A DNA stretch of 64,000 bases from DATKFM01 sp963810485 (GCA_963810485.1 CAWENQ010000005.1:682001-746000); one strand, 5' to 3'. Counted from the first letter of the stretch, positions 27,798-38,525 are shown. The notes: generated by a model from the letters alone, not told the origin. Translations and numbers: made by a program.

Positions 27798-28940
27798 ATG
27801 ACTCCTGCCGCCGCGCCGGCCATCGCTGCTTCCGTCGCCAAGCTGGCGAAGGATCTCTGGGACAATCCCATGGGCACCGACGGCTTCGAGTTCGTGGAGT
27901 ACACCGCGCCCGATCCGGAAGCGCTGGGCAAGCTGTTCGAGACCCTCGGCTTTAGCGCCGTGGCGCGCCATCGGTCGAAGAAGGTGACGCTATATCGCCA
28001 GGGCGACGTCAACTTCATCGTCAATGCCGAACCGCAATCCTATGCGCAGATCTTCGCCCGCGCCCATGGCCCGTCGGTCTGCGCCATGGCATTCCGCGTC
28101 GCCGATGCCAGTAAGGCCTATCAGCGCGCGCTGGATCTCGGCGCCAAGCCGTTTCCCGGCAAGGTCGGGCCGATGGAGTTGAACATCCCGGCAATCGAGG
28201 GCGTCGGCGGCTCGCTGATCTATCTGGTGGACCGCTATGGGCCGCAGGGTTCGATCTATGACATCGATTTCCGCCCTGTCGCCGGCGTGGAGCAGAAGCC
28301 GGTGGGCGCGGGCTTGGCCGCCGTCGACCATCTGACCCACAATGTCTTCACCGGCCGCATGGATGCCTGGTCGGATTTCTACACCAAGCTCTTCAATTTC
28401 CGGGAGATCCGCTACTTCGATATCGAGGGCAAGCTGACCGGGCTGCGCTCCCGCGCCATGACCAGCCCCTGCGGCAAGATCCGCATTCCCATCAACGAGT
28501 CGGCGGACGACAAGTCGCAGATCGAGGAATATCTGCAGGCCTATCGCGGCGAGGGCATCCAGCATATCGCGCTCTCCACCAACGACATCTATTCCACTGT
28601 CGAGAAGCTGGCTGCCGCCGGGATTTCCTTCCTGGATTCGCCCGACACCTACTATGAGATGATCGACAAGCGGCTGCCTGGCCACGGCGAGGACTTGGCG
28701 CGGCTGCGGAAAGACCGCATCCTGATCGACGGCGCACCGGAATCGAAGCCGGGCGCCAAGGATGGCGGGCTGCTGCTGCAGATCTTCACGAAGACGGTGA
28801 TTGGGCCTATCTTCTTCGAAATCATCCAGCGTAAGGGCGACGAGGGCTTCGGCGAAGGCAACTTCAAGGCCCTGTTCGAATCCATGGAGCTGGATCAGGT
28901 GCGGCGGGGTGTGCTGAAGCCGGCGGCCCAAGGGAGTTAA
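27798..28940 (+). CDS. hppD: 4-hydroxyphenylpyruvate dioxygenase
   Basis: Converts 4-hydroxyphenylpyruvate to homogentisate with loss of CO2. The 380-residue protein has two VOC modules. Iron ligands are His in VDHLTHNV, His in [12 protein letters not shown] and Glu in FFEIIQRKG near the C-terminus; [11 protein letters not shown] is the family's C-terminal signature. It follows phhA by 18 bases and precedes hmgA by 7, so all three are probably one transcript. Confidence 0.96.
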   Translation: MTPAAAPAIAASVAKLAKDLWDNPMGTDGFEFVEYTAPDPEALGKLFETLGFSAVARHRSKKVTLYRQGDVNFIVNAEPQSYAQIFARAHGPSVCAMAFRVADASKAYQRALDLGAKPFPGKVGPMELNIPAIEGVGGSLIYLVDRYGPQGSIYDIDFRPVAGVEQKPVGAGLAAVDHLTHNVFTGRMDAWSDFYTKLFNFREIRYFDIEGKLTGLRSRAMTSPCGKIRIPINESADDKSQIEEYLQAYRGEGIQHIALSTNDIYSTVEKLAAAGISFLDSPDTYYEMIDKRLPGHGEDLARLRKDRILIDGAPESKPGAKDGGLLLQIFTKTVIGPIFFEIIQRKGDEGFGEGNFKALFESMELDQVRRGVLKPAAQGS

Positions 28941-28947
28941 GGGGCGC

Positions 28948-30087
28948 ATGAAGAACTGGATCAATTTTCCCAAGCGCGAAGGGGAGACGTCGCGCCAGGC
29001 CCACACCAATCTGCCGGCCGGCAGCTATGAGCGCGAGCTCGGCAAGAACGGCTTCTTCGGTCCGGCGACCGAGATGTATCACAGCCATCCGCCCACGGGG
29101 TGGACGCGCTGGGAGGGCGATCTCCGGCCCCGCGCCTTCGATCTCACGAAGATCAACAGCCTGGCGGACTCGCCCTGGGAAGCGGCGGCGCTCATGCATA
29201 GCCGCGGCATGCGGCTGCGCTATTGGCGGCTCAGCGGCAAGATGAAGAACCTGGCGCGCAACGCCGACGGCGATGAGCTGCTGTTCATCCATGAAGGCGC
29301 CGGCGATCTGTTCTGCGATTACGGCCATCTGACTTTCCGCGACGGCGACTACATCCTGCTGCCGCGCTCCACCATGTGGCGCATCGAGCCGTCCTCTCCA
29401 GTGACAGCATTGCTGATCGAGGCGACCGAAGACAGCTATCTGCTGCCGGAAAAAGGCATGGTCGGCCGTCATGCGGTGTTCGACCCCGGCATGCTGGAAA
29501 CTCCTGCTATCGACGATGCATTCAAGGCGCAGCGCGGGGAGACCGAGACCAAGGTCCTGATCAAGCGCCATGACCGCCTGACCACTGTGACCTATCCGTT
29601 CAATCCCCTGGATGCGCTGGGCTGGCAGGGCGATCTATGCCCGGTGAAGCTGAACTGGCGCGATCTGCGGCCGCTGATGAGCCATCGCGCCCATCTGCCG
29701 CCCTCGGCCCATACCACCTTCGTCGCCGGGCGCTTCGTCGTCTGCACCTTCGTGCCGCGGCCGGCGGAGAGCGATCCCGACGCGCTGAAGCTGCCGTTCT
29801 TCCACAACAACGACGATTTCGACGAGATCATCTTCTACCACAAGGGCAAGTTCTTCTCCCGCGACAACATCCATCCGGGCATGATGACCTTGCATCCCTG
29901 CGGCTTCACCCATGGCCCGCATCCCAAGGCACTGGCGCTGGCCCAGGCGTCCAAGGGCGGCCAGATGCTGGATGAGGTCGCGGTCATGATCGATACCCGC
30001 GATGCCGTCGAGATCGCACCGCTGCCCCAGGGCGTGGAGTGGCCGGGCTATGTGGAATCCTGGCGCGCCGCAAAGGCGGCGGAGTAG
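28948..30087 (+). CDS. hmgA: Homogentisate 1,2-dioxygenase
   Basis: Opens the ring of homogentisate to maleylacetoacetate. The 379-residue protein has the family's iron-binding cupin core: FFHNNDDFDEIIFYHKGKF supplies His and Glu ligands, and HPCGFTHGPHP the third. NADGDELLFIHEGAGDL belongs to the first barrel. It is shorter than the 430-450 residues of the mammalian-type enzyme, as in a recognised bacterial branch. The annotation rests on homology and pathway context together. Confidence 0.92.
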   Translation: MKNWINFPKREGETSRQAHTNLPAGSYERELGKNGFFGPATEMYHSHPPTGWTRWEGDLRPRAFDLTKINSLADSPWEAAALMHSRGMRLRYWRLSGKMKNLARNADGDELLFIHEGAGDLFCDYGHLTFRDGDYILLPRSTMWRIEPSSPVTALLIEATEDSYLLPEKGMVGRHAVFDPGMLETPAIDDAFKAQRGETETKVLIKRHDRLTTVTYPFNPLDALGWQGDLCPVKLNWRDLRPLMSHRAHLPPSAHTTFVAGRFVVCTFVPRPAESDPDALKLPFFHNNDDFDEIIFYHKGKFFSRDNIHPGMMTLHPCGFTHGPHPKALALAQASKGGQMLDEVAVMIDTRDAVEIAPLPQGVEWPGYVESWRAAKAAE

Positions 30088-30225
30088 GGACCACGGCGAC
30101 AATTTCATCTCCGGTTTAGCGGGAATTGATGAAAATATTTCAACCAGAAGTTGCGTAATGAAAATTGACTCCCCTATTCAAGGGGGCTATGTGATTCCTG
30201 GGACAGGGTTAGGGGCGTTCTCGTC

Positions 30226-31233
30226 ATGAAACTGGCGACGCTGAGGGATGGCAGCCGCGATGGCCGGCTGATCCTGGTCTCGCGCGATCTATCGCGCGCC
30301 ATCGAAGTGCCCGATATCGCACGCACCCTACAGGCGGCGCTGGATGGCTGGGCCGTTGCGAGTCCGAAGCTTGAGGCTGTCTCCCGGCGGCTGAACGAAA
30401 GTCGCGAATTTGTGGCGGGCGGCGCCCGGGCCTTTGCGCTCGATCCGGCGCAGCTCATGGCGCCCCTGCCGCGGGCCTATCAATGGGCTGACGGATCGGC
30501 CTATCTCTATCACGTCGAGTTGGTGCGCAAGGCGCGGGGCGCCGAGATGCCGCCCGAATTCTACAAGGACCCGCTGATCTATCAGGGCGGCTCCGACGAT
30601 TTCATCGGCCCGACCCAGGATATCGAGGCGGCGGATGAGGCCCACGGCATCGATTTCGAGGCCGAGGTCGCGGTGGTCACCGGCGATGTTCCCATGGGCA
30701 TCGATGCGGCGCGCGCGCGCGGCCACATCGTGCTGGTGATGCTGGTGAACGATGTCAGCCTGCGGAATCTGATCCCCGCCGAGCTGGCCAAGGGCTTCGG
30801 CTTTTTCCAGGCCAAACCGGCATCGTCCTTTACGCCTGTCGCCGTGTCGCCGGATGAGTTGGGCGCCGCCTGGCATGACGCAAAGCTGCATTTGCCGTTG
30901 CAGTCGGCACTGAACGGCACGCCGTTCGGCCATCCGAATGCCGGCGCCGACATGAACTTCGATTTCGGCCAACTCATCGCCCATGCGGCGCGCACGCGCA
31001 ATCTGCGGGCGGGTACGATCATCGGCTCCGGCACCGTGTCCAACCGCGACCCCGAGGCAGGCTCGTCCTGCCTCGCAGAGCGGCGGATGATCGAGACGAT
31101 CCAACAGGGCAAGCCGTCGACACCCTTCATGAAGTTCGGCGACCGCATCCGCATCGAGATGCTGGACGGGGAGGGCCGCAGCATCTTCGGCGCCATCGAT
31201 CAGAAGGTGGTGCAAGTGCGGAGGGGCAAATGA
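30226..31233 (+). CDS. fahA: Fumarylacetoacetate hydrolase
   Basis: Last step of tyrosine degradation, giving fumarate and acetoacetate. A 335-residue FAH-family protein with YHVELVRKARGAEMP, the metal-binding acidic residues in GIDFEAEVAVVTGDVP, and the C-terminal TIIGSGTVSNRD. It is separated from hmgA by 138 bases, which may hold a second promoter or just a processing hairpin (CCCCT/AGGGG at about 30172-30186). It overlaps maiA by 4 bases (ATGA). Confidence 0.92.
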   Translation: MKLATLRDGSRDGRLILVSRDLSRAIEVPDIARTLQAALDGWAVASPKLEAVSRRLNESREFVAGGARAFALDPAQLMAPLPRAYQWADGSAYLYHVELVRKARGAEMPPEFYKDPLIYQGGSDDFIGPTQDIEAADEAHGIDFEAEVAVVTGDVPMGIDAARARGHIVLVMLVNDVSLRNLIPAELAKGFGFFQAKPASSFTPVAVSPDELGAAWHDAKLHLPLQSALNGTPFGHPNAGADMNFDFGQLIAHAARTRNLRAGTIIGSGTVSNRDPEAGSSCLAERRMIETIQQGKPSTPFMKFGDRIRIEMLDGEGRSIFGAIDQKVVQVRRGK

Positions 31234-31874
31234 AGCTCTATGGCTATTTCCGCTCCTCGGCGGCGTTTCGCGTGCGCATCGCCCTCAATCTGAAGAACTT
31301 CAGCTATGAACAGGTACCGGTGCATCTGCGCCGGGGCGACCAGTCGGCGGATTCCTATCGGGCAGTAAATCCCCAGGGCCTGGTTCCGGCGCTGGCCGAT
31401 GACGGGCGGCTGCTGACCCAGTCCCTGGCGATCATCGAGTATCTGGAGGAGACGCGGCCGATCCCACCGCTGCTGCCGCCGGATCCGGCCGGCCGTGCCC
31501 GGGTGCGGGCGCTGGCGCTGTCGGTCGCCTGCGACATCCATCCCCTGAACAATTTGCGGGTGCTGAATTACCTCAAGAACCCGCTGAAGCTGACCGCAGA
31601 GCAGGAGACGGTCTGGTACCGCCATTGGATCAAGACCGGCTTCGACGCCATCGAGGCGATGCTCGCCGACCCGGCCACCGGCGCGTTCTGCCATGACGGC
31701 CGGCCGTCACTGGCCGATGTCTGCCTGGTGCCACAGGTCTTCAACGCCAAGCGCTGTTACAGCGATGACGATCTGCGCGCTTGGCCGCGCATCGGCGCGG
31801 TCTTCGGCGCCTGCATGCGGCTGCCGGCCTTCGATCTCGCCCAGCCCAACAAGCAGCCAGACGCCGAAGCCTGA
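31230..31874 (+). CDS. maiA: Maleylacetoacetate isomerase (zeta-class GST)
   Basis: Glutathione-dependent isomerase turning maleylacetoacetate into fumarylacetoacetate. The 214-residue GST fold shows the zeta-class glutathione site YFRSSAAFRVRIAL, NPQGLVPAL (cis-Pro region) and QSLAIIEYLEE, with the C-terminal DVCLVPQVFNAKR. Coupled to fahA by ATGA. It converges on the phasin gene with a 13-base gap. It completes the route from Phe/Tyr to fumarate and acetoacetate. Confidence 0.95.
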   Translation: MKLYGYFRSSAAFRVRIALNLKNFSYEQVPVHLRRGDQSADSYRAVNPQGLVPALADDGRLLTQSLAIIEYLEETRPIPPLLPPDPAGRARVRALALSVACDIHPLNNLRVLNYLKNPLKLTAEQETVWYRHWIKTGFDAIEAMLADPATGAFCHDGRPSLADVCLVPQVFNAKRCYSDDDLRAWPRIGAVFGACMRLPAFDLAQPNKQPDAEA

Positions 31875-31887
31875 CCGGCCGGTGGCC

Positions 31888-32283
31888 CTAGTGCTGTTCG
31901 GCGCGCTTCAGCGTGTCGCGCGTCGCCGCCTCGAGCGGCGCCCAGCCGTTCTGCGACAGTTCGGTCGCCCGCTGCATCAGCCGCGAGGCCTGGTCCAGAT
32001 ATTGCTGCGTGGCGTGCCGCGCATAGTCCAATTCCAGCCGCACGGCTTCCTGCGGATCGCCGCAGCGCATTACAGTGCTGGTGAATTCCATGTTCTCGCG
32101 CAGCCTGGCGGTGGCGAATTCGCCCATCTCCTGGCCCAAGGTCATCATGCCGCTAAACATGGCCTCGCTGGCCTTGATCCAGGGGGTGAGGTCGACACCA
32201 CTGATTGTGCCGGTCTCAGCGGCAGCCGCTGTCGCGCCATTGCCATTGCCGCTGTGGCTCTTTTGCTTGGTCGATTTGGTCAT
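31888..32283 (-). CDS. Phasin family protein
   Basis: A 131-residue, mostly alpha-helical amphipathic protein with a disordered, Ala/Gly/Asn-rich N-terminus. The helical part (WIKASEAMFSGMMTLGQEMGEFATARLRENMEF, in pieces) and the length match small phasins that coat polyhydroxyalkanoate granules. No pha genes are in the window. A perfect FNR/FixK-type box lies 230 bases upstream. Confidence 0.75.
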   Translation of the reverse strand: MTKSTKQKSHSGNGNGATAAAAETGTISGVDLTPWIKASEAMFSGMMTLGQEMGEFATARLRENMEFTSTVMRCGDPQEAVRLELDYARHATQQYLDQASRLMQRATELSQNGWAPLEAATRDTLKRAEQH

Positions 32284-32512
32284 GGGCTGGTTCCTCCGGG
32301 GTTTATTGAATCGACAATATGAAGCGCAACGCGCCAGGACCGGCTAATTTGCCGTTCCCGTTTCCCCCTATCGGCTCGATCGCAATGTAGTCTGAAATCA
32401 AAATCGCTGTGGGCGCTCGAGAAACTCCGAGACGCCACACCGAAACCGCAGCCGGTCCCCCGACGACTTCGGCTGAATGCTATTCCTCTACACTGCTCGG
32501 TGCAATCGATCG

Positions 32513-32526
32513 TTGATGCAAATCAA
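32513..32526. promoter_or_regulatory. FNR/FixK-type box (TTGAT-N4-ATCAA)
   Basis: TTGAT GCAA ATCAA matches the anaerobox consensus exactly. It lies 230 bases from the phasin start and 342 from the small gene at 32868, so the target is unclear. Confidence 0.55.
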
Positions 32527-32723
32527 CCCGAATTGAGTGCTGCTGCGCGATGTTGCATTTTCGTGGCGATGATGCGGCCGCACGCGTCTGGCCGATCAAA
32601 CTCAGCCTGGTGTTCGCCGCCGCGGCCGCCGCGTTTCTCCAGCAAATGCCAAGCCTCTAGCACCACAACTTCAACTGCAACCGTGCCGATTTATGCCTAA
32701 CAATCGTTCATCATTAAGCGCCC

Positions 32724-32761
32724 GTGAACGGCGGTCCTGGTATTCTTTATGCGCCGTTCAC
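32724..32761. repeat. Inverted repeat GTGAACGGCG / CGCCGTTCAC
   Basis: Perfect 10-bp arms with an 18-base AT-rich loop, 107 bases upstream of the gene at 32868. It could be a leader hairpin or an operator. Confidence 0.5.
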
Positions 32762-32867
32762 CGTTGATTTCAGGAATTGTTAGAGCTTTTCGCCGAACCT
32801 TGGGGCATCGAAATCGTCGTCCGGGAACACAAACCACAAACCGGACGAGCAGATGGGGACAAGCGAA

Positions 32868-33116
32868 ATGAGCGAGATCATGCAAAACGCGCGGGTGGCG
32901 GCCTTGTCGATGGCGAACGGAGCGGCGTTGGCGCGCCTGCTGCGGGCGCACGGAATGGGCGCCCATGCCGATGCGCTGGAAGCAGCCCTCAACGAAGTCG
33001 CGTCGATCGTATCCACCCAGGTGGGGCGCGAAAATCTGGCGGAGGCCGTAAGTTGGGTCACCGACCAGATCTGGAACGACGAACAGAACGCCCCGAGCAC
33101 GCTGACCTGCCACTAA
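32868..33116 (+). CDS. Hypothetical small helical protein
   Basis: An 82-residue protein predicted to be helical, with no recognised family. It begins MSEIMQNARVAALSMANGAALARLL and ends NAPSTLTCH. I chose ATG 32868, with GGGGAC upstream, over ATG 32853. No membrane segments. The upstream inverted repeat and anaerobox are the only hints to regulation. Confidence 0.5.
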   Translation: MSEIMQNARVAALSMANGAALARLLRAHGMGAHADALEAALNEVASIVSTQVGRENLAEAVSWVTDQIWNDEQNAPSTLTCH

Positions 33117-33242
33117 TCTTTGCCTGACTTGCGATGGTGCCGGCAACAAAGCTGGCGCTTCTGTAGGGGCAGGCAATCCGCCCGGTTTCAGCATTTTTCC
33201 CGTGCCATTGTGAGGCTAGCCGTGCGCCGCTAGTCTCTTCCC

Positions 33243-33944
33243 ATGCCTCAACATATTGGAATTGTCGCCTGTTCCGCAGAAGGGGCGGCGCTTTGCTATC
33301 AGACGATTTGTACTGAGGGCGTGGCACTCTTCGGCCCGCATGGGCATCCGGAAGTGTCCATGCACACGCCGTCGCTCGCCGAATATGTAAAGCATCTCCA
33401 GCGCGACGATTGGCAGGCAGTCGGGGAGTTGATGCTGGCGTCGGCGAACAAGCTGGCGACCATCGGCGCCAATTTCCTAATCTGCCCGGACAATACCATT
33501 CACAAGGCCCTGCCGTTGATCGCGAAGCGATCGCCTCTGCCCTGGCTGCATATCGCCGAGGTCGTCGCGGCCGAGGCGGCGGCCCGCGGATTCGAATGCC
33601 TCGGCCTGACGGGCACCCGCTGGCTAGTCGACAGCGAGGTCTATCCGGAGAAGCTGGCGGCGTGCGGATTGAAGTATGTGCGGCCGGATGCAGGGGAGCG
33701 GGACGAGATCAACCGCATCATCATGGATGAGCTGGTCTATGGCGTGTTTAAGCCCGAGGGGATTGCTTATCACCAAAAGGTCATCGCGCGGATGAAGGGC
33801 GAGGGCTGCGATGCCGTCATCCTCGGCTGCACGGAGATCCCTCTGATCATGAACGACGGGAACTCGCCGCTGCCAACTTTGGATTCCACGCGCCTGCTGG
33901 CGCGGGCGGCGCTTCGGCGGGCAGCGGGTGTCGAGAAAAACTAG
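33243..33944 (+). CDS. Aspartate/glutamate racemase family protein
   Basis: A 233-residue Asp/Glu racemase-fold protein, PLP-independent, using two cysteines. Both are visible: Cys in FLICPDNTIH and Cys in VILGCTEIPLI. The start GIVACSAEGAALCY matches the aspartate racemase branch. The true substrate cannot be told; some members are amino-acid racemases, others decarboxylases or isomerases. It stands alone and converges on groEL. Confidence 0.88.
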   Translation: MPQHIGIVACSAEGAALCYQTICTEGVALFGPHGHPEVSMHTPSLAEYVKHLQRDDWQAVGELMLASANKLATIGANFLICPDNTIHKALPLIAKRSPLPWLHIAEVVAAEAAARGFECLGLTGTRWLVDSEVYPEKLAACGLKYVRPDAGERDEINRIIMDELVYGVFKPEGIAYHQKVIARMKGEGCDAVILGCTEIPLIMNDGNSPLPTLDSTRLLARAALRRAAGVEKN

Positions 33945-33986
33945 CCCAACGCACGCAACTTCGGCGTCGTCCTATTGCACTAGCGC

Positions 33987-34023
33987 GCCGGCTCTCCAAC
34001 ATCACGCTTGTTGCAGAGCCGGC
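33987..34023. terminator. Hairpin between convergent racemase and groEL genes
   Basis: GCCGGCTCT / AGAGCCGGC, 9-bp perfect arms, inner arms CAAC/GTTG. There is no clear U-tract on either strand, so it may act as a weak bidirectional terminator or mRNA end-protector. Confidence 0.5.
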
Positions 34024-34037
34024 CGTACGTACTGTCG

Positions 34038-35777
<1,740 letters not shown>

Positions 35778-35791
35778 TCAATGCGAGCCGG

Positions 35792-35998
35792 CTATTTGCC
35801 GACGCCCGCAGGGCGGGACCGGAGCTGAACGCCCATGCGCCAGACCGATTTATTCTTGCAGGCCGGGCAGACGCGTTCGCCCGACCAGGCGCTGGCGAAG
35901 TTAGATCCGCACATCAGGCACATCCGCCGCTTGGGTATTCCCGCAAAATTGGCGTCGGGCTCGGGTTTGCGATGGTTTTGGCGTGACTGTGCCGGCAT
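35792..35998 (-). CDS. Small zinc-ribbon protein
   Basis: A 68-residue basic protein with CLMCGSNF and CPACKNKS about 18 residues apart, two CXXC knuckles of a zinc ribbon. The motif RRMCLMCGSNFASAWSGER resembles a small family widespread in alphaproteobacteria. It lies 101 bases upstream of groEL on the same strand, in the place where groES would be expected, but it is not GroES. Confidence 0.7.
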   Translation of the reverse strand: MPAQSRQNHRKPEPDANFAGIPKRRMCLMCGSNFASAWSGERVCPACKNKSVWRMGVQLRSRPAGVGK

Positions 35999-36055
35999 GC
36001 TCTCTATCTCCGTGACCGAAAGTTTAAATGACGCATAGGAATTTCTGATTCGTTG

Positions 36056-36418
36056 TTACTGAGGCTGCGGTGACCCGAGAAGCACTTCCGCGCAGGCTAC
36101 CGCCAACAATCCGTTTGGCCGTTTTGCGGCGGGCACAGTTGCCCAGCCGGCCTTCATCACGAAATCCCGCCGCTCATAGGGCGACGTGATGGAATCGAGC
36201 TGCGCCACCTTCACCAGAGAGTCGGGATCGGCCTTCGATTGGTCGATACAGATCGGCACCAGCGCTGCTGTAACTGCCGCGTCAGATCGTTGTTGCGCGA
36301 TGCGTTCCGCGGAACTTGCGAGTACCCAACCGCCTTGGGTAAAGCCCACGACAACGGCGGCCGTCGCGCCGACGATGGCGCCGATGACGCCCGGCGTAAG
36401 CCACTCCAGTCGCTTCAT
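36056..36418 (-). CDS. Hypothetical single-pass membrane protein
   Basis: A 120-residue protein with a cytoplasmic start (MKRLEWLTPG) and one membrane segment (about residues 11-30, GAIVGATAAVVVGF). The remainder, periplasmic if the topology is right, contains two Cys (CIDQ and VACAEV). I chose ATG 36418 over upstream ATGs because GGAG lies 6-7 bases before it. Not recognised beyond resemblance to hypothetical proteins of soil alphaproteobacteria. Confidence 0.6.
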   Translation of the reverse strand: MKRLEWLTPGVIGAIVGATAAVVVGFTQGGWVLASSAERIAQQRSDAAVTAALVPICIDQSKADPDSLVKVAQLDSITSPYERRDFVMKAGWATVPAAKRPNGLLAVACAEVLLGSPQPQ

Positions 36419-36447
36419 GTCAGACTCCATATGCCATGCGACCGGCA

Positions 36448-36537
36448 CTACCCGTGCAATCGCAGGAACCAGATGATTGCCACGACCATAACGAGGCCGA
36501 TGGGAACGGCGATCGGCGGAATAAGCCAGGTTTTCAA
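36448..36537 (-). CDS. Possible 29-residue membrane peptide
   Basis: A TTG start preceded by GAGG at 8 bases gives a product of the form KTWLIPPIAVPIGLVMVV then AIIWFLRLHG: one strong membrane segment with a basic end. It stops 29 bases before the 36418 gene on the same strand. Plausible, but unproven. Confidence 0.35.
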   Translation of the reverse strand: MKTWLIPPIAVPIGLVMVVAIIWFLRLHG

Positions 36538-36643
36538 AAGCGTATCCTCTGCAAACGGGAATTCTCAGGGCGCGCCATCGGGATGAAAGCGTGCTGTCGA
36601 AAACGGAAACTCGCCGAGTCTGGGCCGATGAACGGCGCCCGTT

Positions 36644-37066
36644 TCAGGCGCTCGCCTGCCGTTCCCTTCGCGCAACATCGATGCGTTTGGAAAGCTCATG
36701 CAGGAACGTCTTGAACCCAGCCGGCGAAAGGCCGGCGCTGTGCACGGCTTGCTGCAGGACGCCGTCGGTCAACAGGTCGCCGAGGCTTGCCTGAATCACG
36801 GCCTCGGGCAATTCCAGAGCGTCGCTATCCTGAACGGCTTCCAGTTCGAGCGGATCGATCTCGATGTCCTGGCCGATGCCGGCGGCACCCGGCTGCCGCA
36901 ACAGCAAAACGGTTGCCGTCCGGCGCCACGACGGAAACGAGAGCCCCTCGATCAGCTCTTCGTTGATCTCAACTGTGTAGATCCCCGCCGGCTGCACATC
37001 GTCGATCCCGCTCAATGAGAAGGGGCGACGGAAAGTGATGGCTTTTTGGCTTGTCCGCATGGTCAT
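36644..37066 (-). CDS. Hypothetical protein
   Basis: A 140-residue soluble protein beginning MTMRTSQKAITFRRPFSL. The pattern FRRPFSL-GIDDVQPAGIYTVEI, a short beta-rich domain, recurs in uncharacterised alphaproteobacterial proteins. The C-terminal part is helical and acidic. I chose the ATG at 37066, since the frame upstream has no family features; the next Met two residues on is equally possible. No function can be given. Confidence 0.55.
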   Translation of the reverse strand: MTMRTSQKAITFRRPFSLSGIDDVQPAGIYTVEINEELIEGLSFPSWRRTATVLLLRQPGAAGIGQDIEIDPLELEAVQDSDALELPEAVIQASLGDLLTDGVLQQAVHSAGLSPAGFKTFLHELSKRIDVARRERQASA

Positions 37067-37392
37067 TGGCGCTCGCTTACGGCACGCGACCTGCGTGGAC
37101 GGCTTCAATAATGTCTCTGATAGTAGCCTATATGGGCTTCGTAGGGGTCAAGTACAATCGAAATAATCCGCGAAATGACTGAGAAATCGTTGAATCGTCG
37201 TGAAATGCAGCGGTCCGGGAGAACTTAACTTTGATTGGGTGACTTCCGCGATGTTGGGCTGCCGCACTGGATCGTCGCCTGCGGCTCAAAGCGGCTTTGA
37301 AACCGGACGACGCATGCCAACTCGCTCTTGCCCATGGCGTCCTGGAGGTTCAAATGTCGGGAGCGATGTAAAGGAAGGTCAGGGAGTTCCGA
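37067..37392. other. Intergenic stretch upstream of corA
   Basis: 326 bases between divergent genes. The middle (about 37100-37200) is AT-rich and probably holds promoters for both sides. No repeat or RNA structure is recognised; a Mg-sensing leader cannot be excluded by eye. Confidence 0.4.
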
Positions 37393-38364
37393 ATGAGCCA
37401 AGTGGTGGGTTGCGCGGCCTATGAGAATGGACGCCGGGTCGCCGATCTGGATATCGATCAGCTCGACAAATACACGCCGGGTAAAGGCGCTTTTGTCTGG
37501 ATCGGGCTGCATGAACCCGACGAGGAAGTGCTGGCCAAGGTGCAGCACCGCTTCAACCTCCACGAACTGGCGATCGAAGACGCCCACCGCGCCCATCAGC
37601 GGCCGAAGCTCGAGGTCTATGACGAGTCGCTGTTTGTCGTCCTGCGCACCGCCCAGCTCGTGGCCGGCAAGATCCAGTTCGGCGAAACCCACATCTTCAG
37701 CGGCCGCAGCTACATCATCACCGTGCGCCACGGCCCCTCATCTTCTTACGCCGATGTCCGGCAGCGCTGCGAGCGGCGGCCGGAGATGTTGCGCGAGGGC
37801 GTGGATTTCGTGCTCTATTCCATCCTGGACTTCGTCGTCGACAACTACATGCCCGTTGTCGACGAGCTTGAAGCAGAGGTAGAGCGGCTGGAGGAAGCCC
37901 TGTCCGGCAAGATCTTCACGCGCAAGATGGTCAATGACATCTTTGGACTGAAGCGCGACCTGCTGGAACTGCGGCGGGCGGTGACACCTGTCGTGGAGAT
38001 GACCAACCGGCTGATGCGCTACGACGTGCCGACGGTCGACCGCAGCACCCATCCCTATTTCCGCGACGTGCATGACCACGCACTGCGTGTCGCCGAGAGC
38101 ATCGACTATCTGCGGGAGCTGCTGAATTCTGCACTCGAGGTGAATCTGCTGCTCTCCACCAACAATCAGGGAGAGGTGACGCGCAAGCTGGCGAGCTGGG
38201 CGGCGATCCTGGCGGTGCCGACCGCGGTGGCCGGCATCTACGGCATGAACTTCGCCCATATGCCGGAGCTCGGCTGGCAGTTCGGCTATCCGATGATCCT
38301 GCTGGTGATCCTCGGCGCCTGCAGCTTTCTCTATTACCGGTTCAAGCGGTCGGGGTGGTTGTAG
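37393..38364 (+). CDS. corA: Magnesium/cobalt transporter CorA
   Basis: Pentameric inner-membrane Mg2+ channel. The 323-residue protein has a large cytoplasmic domain, a long stalk helix (ELEAEVERLEEALSG onward) and two C-terminal membrane segments. The selectivity motif GMN is present in GIYGMNFAHMPE, and the C-terminus is basic (RFKRSGWL). No other metal genes are adjacent. Confidence 0.95.
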   Translation: MSQVVGCAAYENGRRVADLDIDQLDKYTPGKGAFVWIGLHEPDEEVLAKVQHRFNLHELAIEDAHRAHQRPKLEVYDESLFVVLRTAQLVAGKIQFGETHIFSGRSYIITVRHGPSSSYADVRQRCERRPEMLREGVDFVLYSILDFVVDNYMPVVDELEAEVERLEEALSGKIFTRKMVNDIFGLKRDLLELRRAVTPVVEMTNRLMRYDVPTVDRSTHPYFRDVHDHALRVAESIDYLRELLNSALEVNLLLSTNNQGEVTRKLASWAAILAVPTAVAGIYGMNFAHMPELGWQFGYPMILLVILGACSFLYYRFKRSGWL

Positions 38365-38525
38365 CCCTTCACAATTTCGGAGCCCCAATATCCTTCGCAC
38401 CTGCAACATCCGCCGATGCCGCTTGAAACGCCTTCGATTGGGTTTAGTATCCTGTGAAAGCTGAATAAGTGCCGCCGAAACAGGCGGTGGGACCGGGGGC
38501 GAACCCGGCCGCGAAGGGAGGCGTC

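Larger units (their letters stand above)
32284..32867. other. Intergenic stretch with anaerobox and inverted repeat
   Basis: 584 bases between divergent genes. It holds a perfect TTGAT-N4-ATCAA box (32513-32526), a 10-bp-arm inverted repeat (32724-32761) and a possible 36-codon ORF at 32550-32660 whose product ends with a short hydrophobic stretch (KLSLVFAAAAAAFLQ). No established gene. Confidence 0.5.

Noticed and set aside
33160..33190. GTAGGGGC motif resembling the 63.3-kb palindrome
   Set aside because: Only a half arm matches and no inverted partner follows.
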